This document shows positions 21,250 through 32,261 of a stretch of DNA of 64,000 nt, piece after piece. Position numbers and translations under genes: made by a program. The notes below the pieces were generated by a model, which had not been told where the DNA came from, made no database searches, and saw nothing but the letters and a program-made list of their open reading frames with translations. Where the stretch lies: positions 10,755,437 to 10,819,436 of the forward strand of contig JAMXIF010000058.1 in assembly GCA_028583685.1 (NCBI GenBank). Reading direction: 5' to 3'. Numbering within the stretch: position 1 is the stretch's first letter; every line of letters starts with the position of its first letter. Source of the stretch: Petaurus breviceps papuanus. Its lineage: Eukaryota > Chordata > Mammalia > Diprotodontia > Petauridae.

Positions 21250-21500
21250 TCAGCTAGATGATACAAAAAGAATGCTGATCCTAGAATCAGGAAGACCTGA
21301 ATTCAGTCCAGCCTTAGAAACTTACTAGCTATGTGACCCCAGGCAAGTCACTTAACCTTTTTCTGCCCCAGTTTCCTCAAGTGTAAGATGGAGATAATAA
21401 TAGCACTTACCTTGAAGGGCTGTTGTAAGAATCAAATGAGATTTATTAGCCCAGTACTTGACTCATAGCAGTTGCTTAATAATTGCTTTTTTCCTTCCTT
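21250..21500 (+). repeat. CORE-SINE, full length and well preserved
   Basis: cagctagatgatacaaaaag, tgaattcagtccagccttag, ggcaagtcacttaacctttt, ctgccccagtttcctcaagt, gataataatagcacttacct, ggctgttgtaagaatcaaat, and a terminal ttgcttaataattg. All CORE and 3' blocks of a MIR/Mar1-type element are present. Confidence 0.85.
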
Positions 21501-21510
21501 TCTCCTTATA

Positions 21511-22815
21511 ATTCTTAGTTGCTGTAATGCCAAGCAAAGGCAACTTCTCAAGGTTCAAAATACCAGCATAAGTGCTCTCCATTTCATTCAGTGAAAAATT
21601 AAGAACAGAGAAAATCAAAATATAGCATCACTCAAAATACAGCATTTGCCAAGTCTAATTTAATCAAGTAATACCCCACCCCTGGACATTATAATTCATT
21701 TAGTCAATCCCAAAGACCCTCTTCTAAGTACTACTCCACCCCTAGGCTGTACATTCATTTAGTCAACCACAAAGCCCCTCTTCTCAAATGGAGATTAGTT
21801 TCCAATCATAAAGTACATTCATTTGGTCAATCACAGAGCACAAAAAAGTCAAAAGTTCCCCACCCTTGGATCACAATTGAATCCACCCCAGAGTTACAAC
21901 AAGCTTAAGCACAGCATTTAATAACCAAAGAGAGGTCTTTTCTTCATCTTGATGGAGGCAAGTTCTCAGCAATCTTTGTTCCTGGGGAGACAAAGCTTAG
22001 CAAGGCCACAAGATACATTGCCAGTGTCTTCACTAATTCATTCTCTGTCTGCAGAACAGGCCTAGGACCCCTGAAAACATTAGCAAAACCCTCTTCCAGG
22101 ATTTCTGTAAATGTACAGCAAGAAAATCCTTCTTCAGGGCTTCTGAACCAACAGCCAGGTTCCAGGACCTCTGTAACAACAGCATTGGCCTTCACCAGTG
22201 GGCACAATTCACTCTCTGTCTGCAAAACAGTCTCAGGAGCTCTGAATCAACAGCAAGGTTCTAGTACCTCTGTGACAACAGGACTGCCTTTCACCAGTGG
22301 ACAAATCTGGCAAAACAACATCAAAACAGACAAAGTACCAGCATAACAGCCATGTCTCCTCAGTCCTTGGCAGCTCTAGGTGGCAGCTCTCAAAAGTCCT
22401 AGGCAATTCAAACTGGCCCTCAGCAATCCTCTCTGTCACTCTCTGCCTCCGAGATGCTGCTTCCAAAAAAAGTTCTTCTGCCTCTCTCTTTTCTTGTGTC
22501 TCTCTAAATTTACTTCACCAGCTCCTCCCAGTTCAGCACTCTCTTTTCACATCAAGTCCATCCCATAAGTGGGATTCACAAGCTCTGGGTTTTAACACAA
22601 TCCAAAAACCAAGCCAATACAGGGGGATCTTTAAATTCCATTACTATTACAGTTGCTTTCCTAAATGTCTGTGCTTATTCACAGAGATGCCTAATCACAA
22701 TGAAATGGGAGGTTACTGTCCTTTATACTCCTTCAACCCATTTTCATTCTATCTGAATTTTGTAATGTCCTCTCATAAATCTTTGACAATGGATCAACCT
22801 AATACTCTGAATCCT
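21511..22815. mobile_element. unclassified interspersed element, possibly a solo LTR (fossil)
   Basis: A 1.3-kb block between two CORE-SINEs with a composition unlike its surroundings. It holds two small tandem arrays. One has three roughly 60-bp units at 21661-21840, each carrying a variant of attcatttagtcaat-c-caaag. The other has roughly 99-bp units at 22142-22300, each with cctctgt-acaaca and ttcaccagtgg. Direct repeats of this kind are common in retroviral LTR enhancer regions, and a TATA-like box reads on the minus strand near 22715. I cannot define the ends, see no viral gene, and do not recognise the family. It would be an old non-coding fossil if it is an LTR. Open frames here (93, 77 and 182 codons) show no domain. 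Confidence 0.4.
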
Positions 22816-22854
22816 GTTTTTTTTTTTTATTTTTATCATTTGTAGAAAAATTAT

Positions 22855-23075
22855 TGGTTAATGATAGTAAATGGCACAATGGTAGAGGGCACCAGGCCTA
22901 GAGTCAGGAAGACCTCAGATCAAATCCTGCCGCTTGGGCAAGTCACTTAACCTCTGCCTCAGTTTCTTCTTCTATTCAATAATGGCACCTACCTCCCAAG
23001 TTGCTGTAAGGTTCAAATGAAATGATAATTTGTAAAACAGTGCCTGACTCATAGTGCTATATAAATGTTAACTTA
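22855..23075 (+). repeat. CORE-SINE, full length
   Basis: ggcacaatggtagagggcac, gggcaagtcacttaacctct, gcctcagtttcttcttctat, gcacctacctcccaagttgc, cagtgcctgactcatagtgc, tatataaatgtt. Slight loss in the box B region. Confidence 0.82.
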
Positions 23076-23085
23076 CTGTTATCAT

Positions 23086-24622
23086 CAAGAGATTGCTCCC
23101 TCTGTCATTCCAACTCCCTCACTTAGCTTCAATCTCTCCCTGTGTACTGGCTGTTTCTCTACTGCCCATGAGTGTCTCCCCCATTCTCCAGAAACTCTCA
23201 CTGGATGTGGATACAGTGATGGATCCTTCCATATCTGCTAACTTGTTTTTATATCTCTTCTGTTCTTTGGAGCTAAACCCTTTGAGGACGCCATCTACAA
23301 TAGACATCTCTTCTTAACTCCTTTAAACTGGCTTCTGACTTCATCCTTCACCCTAAACACTGCTCCAAATTTACCAGTGATCTCTTAACCTCTCTTCAGT
23401 CACTGACACTGTCAAATCACCCTCTTCTTGATACTCTCTTCTCTCTTTGTTTTCCAGACACCAATCTCTCCTGGTTCTAGTACCTACCTGACTGTTCCTT
23501 CAGTTTCCTTTGCTAGATTCTATTCTAGATCTCACTCACTATGGATGTGCCACTGTGTTCTGTCCTGGGCCTTCTACTCTTCTCCTTTTACATTACTTGG
23601 TGATGTCGTTAGCTGCTGTGGATTTAATTTCCATCTATGCTGGTGATTCTCAAATCTACCTGCTCTGCCCTAACCTCTCTGCTGACTTTCAGTCTTGCAC
23701 CTCCAACTGCCTATCAGACATCTTGAACTGAATACCCAGTAGGCATTTTTAACTCAGTATGTCCAAAACAGAACTCATTATCTTTCCCCCCTGAACCTTC
23801 CCCTCTTCTAAACTTTTACTGTCAACAGAAAACAGCATCCTCCCAGCCCTTCAGGCTCACAACCTAGGAATCCTAATGCATGGCTCTTCACTTTCTTTTA
23901 CCCTCCATATCCAATCTGTTTCCACGATTTTTTACTTTCACCTTTGTAATGTTTCTCAGGTATACCCCCTTCTCTCCTCTGATAACCACTGCCACCTTGG
24001 TGCATGTCCTTATCTCCTCATACTTAGACTATTGCAATAGCTTGCTGGTTGGTCTGCCTGCTACAAGTCTCGCCCTACTCCAATTCATCCTCCCTCAGCC
24101 ACTAAAATGATTTTCCTAAAGCTCTAGTGTGACTTTGTATACTTCTCTACTCTACAAACTTGAGTGATTCCCTATTACCTCCAGGATCAAATACATTGGC
24201 ATTCGTCCCAGTCTACCCCCACCCCCCGGCCATATAGGTGCATGTACTTTTCAATTCAACAACACTGGCTTTCTCACTGTTCCACAAGCAAGACACTCCA
24301 TCTCTTGGTGCCAGACATTTTCCCTGGTTATCCTCCATCTCTGGAATGTTCTCCCTTCTTAACTCCTTCTCTTGGCTTCCCTGGCTTCCTTTAAGTCCCA
24401 ACTAAAATCCCACCTTCTTCAGGAAGCCCTTTTCCAGCCCCCCTTAATTCTGTTGCCTCGTTATTCTAATTCTCCCTCATATTTGTCTGCTTGTTTCCCC
24501 AGGAGATTGTGAACTACCCAAGGGCAGAGTAGTCTTTTGTCTTTTGCTTCTTATTGTATTCCCAACACTTAATACAGTGCCTGCCACATAGCAGACACTT
24601 AATAAATGTTTATTGACTGACT
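23086..24622 (+). repeat. L2 LINE, 3' 1.5 kb in sense orientation
   Basis: Collinear with the copy at 9425 but reaching further 5' (ctccctgtgtactggctgtt; ggacgccatctacaatagac; caaatttaccagtgatctct). The decayed reverse transcriptase shows IYAGDSQIYLL near 23630-23665, where the family has YADDTQIYL, so the catalytic Asp pair is damaged. Numerous stops. The 3' end is complete: gtgaactacccaagggcaga, acttaatacagtgcctgcca, taataaatgtttattgactg. The + frames of 62-76 codons here are LINE remnants. Confidence 0.9.
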
Positions 24623-25754
24623 GCCCTTTAATAATGCAAAAACACAAAGCATCAGTGCTTTCCCTATGCATCTACTTGTGACTCTGGAAAACAGCTATGT
24701 GAATATCTAGTTACCTCAGAGTGTTTACAGCCCAGTACAGACCTTGCTGGCAGTAAATGGCTACTCCTATTGGATCAAAGATTCATGGAATTTTATAGCT
24801 AGGAAGAACCCTTCCAGATTGCTCTTTAATTTTTAAGGTAAGGAAACCAAGTTCTAATCATTTCATTTATATGTTGTTCTACCTAAAGATAATAATGAAC
24901 ACAATCAATTTTTTAAAAGCAAAGAAGAGAATCTTTACTTCCAAATGAATTTAATCCCACTCAGTAATGTTATTTAGGGATAACAGATTCCAAAAATGAT
25001 AAGAATATGTCAATGTTGAGAATACTCAGAATATATCAGGAATACTTCATTTGGAATTGTTTTCAGTTTCTGCATCATGTTCTTCTGAACATCTGCAGAA
25101 GCAGCAATTTCTTTTGTCTTTTGAAGGGACTTTGGATTTTCTGCAAATAGCCAATACTTTTCAATGCCAGTTCTGGTGAGTAAGGTCAAAAATTTGGCCA
25201 TGGACAAACTCACATTAAAGTAGTGGAATGATTTTTTTTTCTTTATTTTTGTTGGCTCATAAATATATTTAAAGTCAATTCACTATTTGTGTGTGGGGGG
25301 GGGAGTTCTCAAAACACATAGCTAATGATTGGGCATTTGCTTTATTCTCATGTGTGAGGACAGTGTTTTAATGAAAAGAATTAAATTGTTGTGGATGAGT
25401 GGACATCAGTTCTTAGCTGTTGCCCAATTCTTCCTGGTGGTTGGAAAGATCTGGGTCTCTGATAGTCATCTAAATAACTTTATTTTTCCTTTTTCCCCTT
25501 ATCTTATTCCTTCCTAGTTCCTTTTTTTTTTTCCTGGCTCTGTCCCTAACTCTTTGGTCTAACTCTTGGCAACAATATTATAGTATCTAATACATTGTTG
25601 CCTTAATACAAGAAACTTATTTCTGATAATTCTTCTATCTTCCTGAAAGATCAGTTGATCAGTAGGTAGAGCATTTTTGGTAAATTTATTTCCGATTCCT
25701 TTAAAGCCTGATCTCCTACATTTGTCTTAATTTCTCAGGATTATAATCAAAATT
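24623..25754. other. intronic DNA without recognised feature
   Basis: Only a weak CORE-SINE-like scrap around 24785-24860 (atggaattttatagctagga) and a G-run at 25296-25304. Otherwise unassigned. Confidence 0.45.
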
Positions 25755-26026
25755 GTTATTTATTATATTTATATTATTATTATAGCTAAATATAGATACT
25801 TCAGGTTTCTGTTTTGTTATCTACTGAAGATGTGAAATCTACTTTGCAATTTTTCTTACTCTTCAAGGATACTTTTAGATTTACTATTTGCTATTTAATA
25901 TATTATATTCATATTTTTATTATATTTAAATATACTTCAGGTTTCTGTTTTGTATCTATTGAAGATGTGAAATCTGCTTTGTAATTTTTCTTACATCTGA
26001 AGGGCACTTTTTAATCTAAAGTACCT
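25755..26026 (+). repeat. 136-bp tandem duplication (two units)
   Basis: Both units carry acttcaggtttctgtttt (from 25798 and from 25934), tgaagatgtgaaatct and aatttttcttac, with an AT-rich lead of TATTATATTT type. The spacing is 136 bp and the divergence is visible (several substitutions and small indels), so the duplication is not recent. Confidence 0.88.
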
Positions 26027-26283
26027 TATAAACCTTCTCAATGAATCTAGGTTTTCTTCTTCCTTCTTCTTCTCTCCCTCTTAGACCCATTTGATCGTCC
26101 TCTAGGCTGCATATACATTTTGTTCAAAGCCTTAGGTTCAAAAATAAATATTCACAGTTAATGTTGGTAAACCACAGCAGATTCAGAGAGTATCTCTTAA
26201 GTAGTTAAGTTGAATCTCAGTTCCAGTGAGGACCAATTGATTCATCTCTTATTCAGAAAATGTCCAATAAGCTAAAAGAATAT

Positions 26284-26321
26284 GTGTATGTATGTGTATA
26301 CACACACACACACACACACAT
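26284..26321 (+). repeat. alternating (TG/AC)n microsatellite
   Basis: TGTG/TATG lead, then about ten AC units (26301-26320), followed by tatata. Confidence 0.93.
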
Positions 26322-26429
26322 ATAATGTTGTAAGGCCCGTTACAGTTCTTTTTCATCCAATAGAATCTCTAACCCCAAGTCCACATTAAAAGTCCCCCAT
26401 TCCTAGACCCTTGACTTCCACGCAGTGTT

Positions 26430-26690
26430 TTGGAGGCAGCTGGTGGCCCCTTAGTGTGCTAGAAAGAGTGCTGGGCCTGGAGTCATGTGATCTAAATTTG
26501 AACAGGTCTCAGGCTCTTGCTATCTGTGTCACCTTAGGCAAGTTTATTTATTTTAGTTTCCTCAACTGTATAATTTGGGCTAATAATACTACCTACCTGC
26601 TAGGGTTTTTGTGAGGATCAGATTAGATATTTGTAAAAGCATGTAGCACAGTGTTTGGCACATCATAGGTACTATATAAATGCTTTTTTT
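26430..26690 (+). repeat. CORE-SINE, full length
   Basis: ggcctggagtcatgtgatct, tttagtttcctcaactgtat, ataatactacctacctgcta, gtttttgtgaggatcagatt, cagtgtttggcacatcatag, gtactatataaatgc. Confidence 0.82.
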
Positions 26691-27889
26691 CACTGCTGAA
26701 GTATTGACTTAAGCAAATGCCTTTTGTTCCTGGAGCAATAGTAAGAAATTCTCAGCTACAACAATGTCCTAGTTTCTCCCCATATTCATAATTATTTTGG
26801 GTGACAGGAATCACATTTTTCAGGGTTTTTTTTTTTCTCCCTACTGTTACTGGTCATAGATCTCTTTGTTCTTTGTTTACTTATTCTTATCTCTGCCCTT
26901 AACTAGCTTTCATGATGTACACATTCAGCCTTTCTCGCTCTATTATATGATTTACTGAAATCTGTCAACTGTCTGCCTTATTAAATACATAGAATCTCTA
27001 TTTTTATTGTGGACGTGACCTTCTATTGACACCACATTTCACCAACTTTGTCTATAATAGTTTTTTTTTTAACTGAAAATAAAACTACTTCAACCCAGTA
27101 TCCTACCCTGTCTTATACACTTATATCTACTCCATATCATTATCTCAGTGCCAGGACTTAATTGCCTCTCCTAAGTTCTAAGAAACCAGTAGGAAGACCA
27201 AACTAATTGCTTAATGCTGCTGATTGATAGTCTCTTAATTTATGCTGAAATCCATTTTTGTCTGTTTCACCTGTGACTTCAGTAAAAGGTATTTTAGAAA
27301 TATATTTATATTTAGAAAAATATAAATTTTAAAGTATTAAAAAATATTTTTAGAAATATATAGAAATAAAAAGTTTCCTACTTTTTAAAATTTCTTGAAA
27401 ATAAATATGTTTTACATGGATTTATAATGTGTCACTCTGCCTTTCTTCCCCAATTGAATTTTTAAGATGAAAAAGAAAACCCACATCATTAAACAGTCAC
27501 AGTTTTGCAAACCGATTGCCACCCTGGCCATATCCCCATGGCCATGTCAGATGTGGATGTATAAGCCCTTTGAACCCTGGCTGATGCATTGATTTTTTTT
27601 TTTTTAAGTCACTTCATCTTTCTGTTGTCTCATGTAAAATGGCAGGTGTTTATGGCCTGTTATTTCCTTTTACTACTTTATTCTTGTGAACTTTTTTCTC
27701 TTAACTTTAGAGAACTCTAGGGCTTTAGAGCTAAGAAATCATTTAGTCCAACGTCTTAAAGTATGAAATAATCCCACAGTTCAAGTCGGCCTAAGAACAC
27801 AAATCTAATAACAAGTTTCTGCCTGCTGTTCATTTTTCTCTATTTAATTAAAATATTGCTAGTAAGTTTTATTATCCTTTTTCTTTTTT
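26691..27889. other. intronic DNA, AT-rich, one SINE scrap
   Basis: A minus-strand CORE-SINE scrap at about 27711-27775 (agaactctagggctttagag; catttagtccaacgtcttaa). 27290-27375 is strongly AT-rich. No gene was recognised. Confidence 0.45.
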
Positions 27890-28445
27890 TCCACTAAATT
27901 AAAAAAAATTATTTGTTAAATATTTCTCATTTACATGTAAAATAAAATTTCAACATTTCAGTTTTTTAAAATTTTGAGTTCTAAATTCTCTCCTTCCCTC
28001 CCTGCCTCCTTGAGTAGCCAAGCAAACATAGTACTAATTATACATGTGAAGTAATGCAAAGAATATTTCCATGTTATCCATGTTGTGAAAAAATACCATG
28101 GGGGGGGCGGGGGAGATAAGAAAAATAAAGTAAAAAAAGAAGTGTAATTCAATCTGAATTTGGAGTTCATCAGTTCTGTTTCTGGATGGTAGAAAGCATT
28201 TTTCATTGTGTGTCATTTGGAATTGTTTCTAAAATATTGCTGTTAATATATACAATGTTCTCCTCACTTCACTGCATCAGTTTATATAAGTCTTCCTAGG
28301 TTTTCATGTTATCATTTCTTATAGCACCGTAGTATTCCATCTCATACCACAACTTGTTTAGCCATTCTCCAATTGTTAGACATATTGATGTCTTTTCTTT
28401 TTATATCAGGGTAATTTTTGTATAAACTACCACCTGTCCATTGTA
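27890..28445 (-). repeat. L1 LINE 3' untranslated end (marsupial type)
   Basis: Antisense order: tttctcatttacatgtaaaa, ttgagttctaaattctctcc, gtagccaagcaaacat, catcagttctgtttctggat, agcatttttcattgtgtgtc, tacaatgttctcctcacttc, catttcttatagcaccgtag, ccacaacttgtttagccatt. This string of phrases is the known antisense 3' region of L1 in marsupials. A G-run interrupts it at 28099-28112. Confidence 0.82.
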
Positions 28446-28524
28446 GAGCCCTCCCTTGTAACAAAGATAACTAAGCAAAATAACTGACATAGTGACCAAA
28501 TCTGCCAAGGTAGTGGTCCATGTG

Positions 28525-28645
28525 GTTGAATGAATAAATTAAGCATTTATTAAATGCTTACTATGTGCTGAACACTTGGGATACAAGTAGAAAAGCAAGA
28601 TTCAGTCCCTTCTCTCTAGTATCTCACATTCTCATGGAGAATAAA
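28525..28645 (-). repeat. L2 LINE 3' end fragment
   Basis: ttaagcatttattaaatgct, tactatgtgctgaacacttg, ggatacaagtagaaaagcaa, gattcagtcccttctctcta, tctcacattctcatgg. Confidence 0.8.
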
Positions 28646-29753
28646 ACACATATGGAAGTTTTTAGCTGAAAGTAATATGGAAAAGTTGCATGGCCTTTAG
28701 GGTGCAACAGCAAAGCAGATTTTAAGGCCTCTTCTTTAATGCCATTTCCTCTGATAAAATCATATTAGTTTTTGATGTTTTACTCTTGGACAGTGCCAGG
28801 GGACTTTGGTAGCCAGACTTTTCCTTTCTTGGATTTCAGTATCTGTGACTGTAGTACCCAGGAATAATTACCAGGCAGCATAGCATCTTCATGGAGATTG
28901 CTTCTCAAAATATCTGATGACAGTAAGTTAGGAACATTTCTGTTCTCAGTACTTTTGCATCCAGGTTGTGTTCTGTCTCCATTAGAGTTGGGGGAAGGGG
29001 GGCAGTGTGTGAGGGTGTGTCAGGTGATGGTGGTGTTTTGACTTGTCTGACACATACTACCTGTCTCCCTCTGCTACAGCTGGCTGGCTTGCCTGCCCTG
29101 TGTGTGACAGGTGGTTCACAGATGGTGGGGATGGTTGGTCCTTTCTCTGCAAGAGCTGCTTCCCTAGATGATGGATGTGAGGGCTGGGCTAAAAGTAGGA
29201 CTGGTGGTCTGGGGAATGCTGCCACTCCCAGGGCTCCTGAGCCTGTCTGCCTATTGATGGCAGTTGGTAGGCATTTGTAGCTGATTGTGATGAGGAAGCT
29301 GGGACCCCTATTCACAAGGATTTCTCTCAGTTTCTCTACTTCTGTAGTCCTTCACCTTTACACTGTCATCTGTTTTCCAGGGACAAGGTAATGTTCTTTT
29401 TGTTTTCATTTGAACAGTCACCCATTGTTCTTTCTATGTGCCATGTTATTCTTCCTAGAAAGGTTTGGTCAGTCCTATTATTTGCTTTCATTTTTCTCTA
29501 GCTAGGCTTAACATTCTTATACTTCTTGCTACAGCATATATTGTTTTGTTCCCCACACCTGATACCTGTTTATTTGCTATACCATACTCTTTATTGTCTT
29601 CACATTTACAAATTAGGAATGGTGGAATGCTATGCTGGTAGCCTTCACTGTTCTACTACTTCTTCTCTGAGACAGAGCCACCTGCCTCTGGGCAACCTTG
29701 TTAGGTATTTCATCATCACATTTCTCACAGTATACACTTTATAGTAAAACTTA
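28646..29753. other. intronic DNA with a GC-richer segment open on both strands
   Basis: 28905-29315 (-) has a 136-codon frame and 28966-29280 (+) has a 104-codon frame over the same GC-richer, CpG-poor DNA. Neither product shows a recognised domain. Opposite-strand openness usually reflects composition. Not called as a gene. Confidence 0.4.
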
Positions 29754-29769
29754 TAAGTATAAGCTTTTT

Positions 29770-29921
29770 TTTTTTTTAAAGCAATCAGGGTTAAGTAACT
29801 TGCTCAAGGTTACACGGCCAGTTATTTCTGGGTATCTAAGTATCTGAGCCCAGATTTGATCCCCAGATCATCCTGACACTGGAGCCGGTGCTCTTACTCG
29901 CTGAGCCACCTGGCCGCCCCT
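29770..29921 (-). repeat. tRNA-derived SINE, second subfamily, full length
   Basis: Poly-T, gcaatcagggttaagtaact, tgctcaaggttacacggcca, gttatttctgggtatctaag, ctcgctgagccacctggccg, cccc. It shares the CCAGGTGGCTCAGCG head and the 'cccagaaataactggcc' middle with the 6801 copy. A perfect 16-bp target duplication, taagtataagcttttt, lies at 29754-29769 and 29922-29937. Confidence 0.95.
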
Positions 29922-29937
29922 TAAGTATAAGCTTTTT

Positions 29938-30807
29938 GAGGGTAGGGACCAGGTTTTGCCTATACTTTTTATGTTCCTCAGTACATTTTCCAAAATAGTC
30001 CATTTTCATGATTGTTTGGACCACATTTTGCTGAGTGTATTTCATGCCTGAGTAGTCCCATTCATTTTAGATCTCTGGCATGAAAACAACTCTTCTTTGT
30101 CTGTGTCATTTGTACTAAAACTGTGCTCGGGTAATGCTAAGACAGTGGGGACAAACTCACTCTAACCTTTATTTGTAAGTTTCAGGTGTGATTTTCCAAG
30201 TGGAAGGAAGAATGTCTAGCTTTTCAAATCACTTCATGGAGGAGTGTGGTCAATAATTTGGGTTTCTGCTTAGTGCTAGACACTTAGCCACAATACCTCC
30301 CTTACCTGTATTTTGAAGCAGGTTGCAAATGGCTACTATTGAAAAGTTTTCTCTTTCTCCATTAGTTTTGTAGCTAAGTGTCTTTTGGATGCATATTTTC
30401 AGACTCCTTACCAAGAATGACTTTGTCCCTTGTTTAGCAGCTACCCTTTATCTGTACACTTTTTATATTGCTATGGATTATAAAAAAAAGAGCTTCAGAG
30501 GTGAACAGGCTGTATTCTGGCCTCCTGCTTTCTTTCTCCCATCCTGGCTGAGCACCTGCCTGCCTTTGTGCAGGAACAGCCATTAAGGAGACACAGTAGG
30601 GAAGTTTAGAAGTCATAAGATTCATTCCTGGCCTAATGAAAGGGGATGTAGAGCTGTGGTGGCAGCCTGCAGAGAGAGGTGGGGAGGGGAAGAGGTGAAG
30701 CTTAGTGTTTGCATTTGTGAAGCAGGCGTCAATGAAACAAGATTGTCATCTGGCCTTCAAATACCCTGTTTGCTCTATGCTTAGAGAAAGGCTTTTCATA
30801 TACTGAA
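29938..30807. other. intronic DNA without recognised feature
   Basis: No repeat family or exon was recognised. Short frames only. Confidence 0.5.
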
Positions 30808-30988
30808 GAAATTGGTGTAATTGATCACTGGATTCAGAATCAGAGGATCAAGATGTTGTTACTTATTTCTTGTGGGATCTTGGGTAAATTATTTAACCTC
30901 TCTGCATCCTCCCTTCGTCTCCTTACCTGTAAAATAAGGGGGTTAGATCTCCAAGGTTACTTATAACTTTTAAATTCTGTGATTCTCT
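30808..30988 (+). repeat. CORE-SINE, full length, diverged
   Basis: cactggattcagaatcagag, gggatcttgggtaaattatt, taacctctctgcatcctccc, cttacctgtaaaataagggg, and a 3' end with taaattctgtgattct. Confidence 0.72.
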
Positions 30989-32029
30989 ACAAACATATCT
31001 GTAATACCTAGGATTTGTACAGGAGAAATGGTCACTGATCAAGGGTTTACTCTGCATCTGTGCTTTGATCCCACTCATGGGTATGGTGAGATAGGGCTTT
31101 GGCATCCATAAGCAGCAATTATCCCTTTTGTAGAGATTTAGAGAATGACTTAGGAGGAAAAGTGGGACTCCGGAATCTAAAAGAATGAAGCCTTACTCTT
31201 TTTTTGTTTTGTTTTTGAACTGAATTTAGATAACTTGTGAAGGACCATATTTTCTAGAAAGTAACAAGCTAATGCTCCTTTATTAACTTTCTGCTTGGTA
31301 AACCCTGGGGGAAGAAAATGAGGCAGAGGCCTCACCTTTCTCTGTAGCAGAATGTTACCCAAAAACCCAAAACAACCCTACCTTAGGAAATGAAATTTGA
31401 ATCTATTTGGTGAGTGATACAGTAAGATACCGTAACTTTTGAAGGATCTTCATTAGTGAACTAAACTTGGCCTATTTCCTCATGCATAGACATATCTTCT
31501 ATTTGCACAAGATGTATTATTTCCTTAAAGAGCTCCCCAAGCAGAAATCTACTCTGCAACCTGAGTAAGGCAAGTAACAAAGTCAGATAGATATGAGACT
31601 TTTTTTTTAAGTAAAGGATCCAATTTATTATGGAGTCATATTTTCTTTTTATATTTTCCTATCACATATCTCCTTTCCTATCTAACCCTCTGAAGCTAAT
31701 TCTTGTTAGTGTTTCTAATTCTTCCTTTTCAGAAAAATCTTTTTGTTTGTTCTTGTTTTATAGACCAGTTTATAAATACTATTTGTAATGGCATTATGAA
31801 AGTGATTTCTTTTAGCCTTTTCAGTTTTAAGAACTTTATTTACCTTTTAGCAATTTGTATAATTATGAAAAAATAACTTAACTCCCTTGCTTTTCCAAAT
31901 CAATGCCCTCACTGTCTTCCAGTAACCACATAATTATGACTTGACAGTTGCAGATTCTTAGCTTTGTCATTATTATGTAGAAAATATATTTAGACCTCAC
32001 CTATTTTTAAAGCTCTTACTTGAACCTGC
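30989..32029. other. intronic DNA without recognised feature
   Basis: AT-rich and unassigned. T-runs at 31198-31216 and 31600-31608. Confidence 0.5.
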
Positions 32030-32255
32030 TGTCCCTTCAAACCATCATGCCATAACCAAAATCCTAGAAAAGTTCTCTATATTTTCTCTATTTCATCAAA
32101 TCCCACTAACTTCTCTTAGAGACTGAGCCATCCACTCAACCGAAACCATTTTTCTCCAAGTTTACTTCCCTATATCTGTCAAGAACACCACCATTCTTCC
32201 AGTCATTCTGTTCCACAATCCTGGAATCATCTTCCAATAAGAATTAATCTTTAAT
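32030..32255 (+). repeat. L2 LINE internal fragment, internally deleted
   Basis: ccatccactcaaccgaaacc (the family has 'cactcaactgaaact' before 'accagtgatctc'), then caccaccattcttccagtca and ccacaatcctggaatcatct (the family has 'caccatcctcccagtcaccc...aacctcggtgtcatc'). The intervening reverse-transcriptase part is missing. Confidence 0.5.
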
Positions 32256-32261
32256 GATATC

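Noticed and set aside
21661-21840. CRISPR-like regularly spaced repeats of about 60 bp
   Set aside because: Units are imperfect and contiguous without unique spacers, in a vertebrate intron. Better read as an LTR-type or minisatellite array.
22297-22845. 182-codon + frame, the longest in the window
   Set aside because: Falls in the unclassified LTR-like block and runs through a T-run. The product is Ser/Leu/Phe-rich without a recognisable domain.
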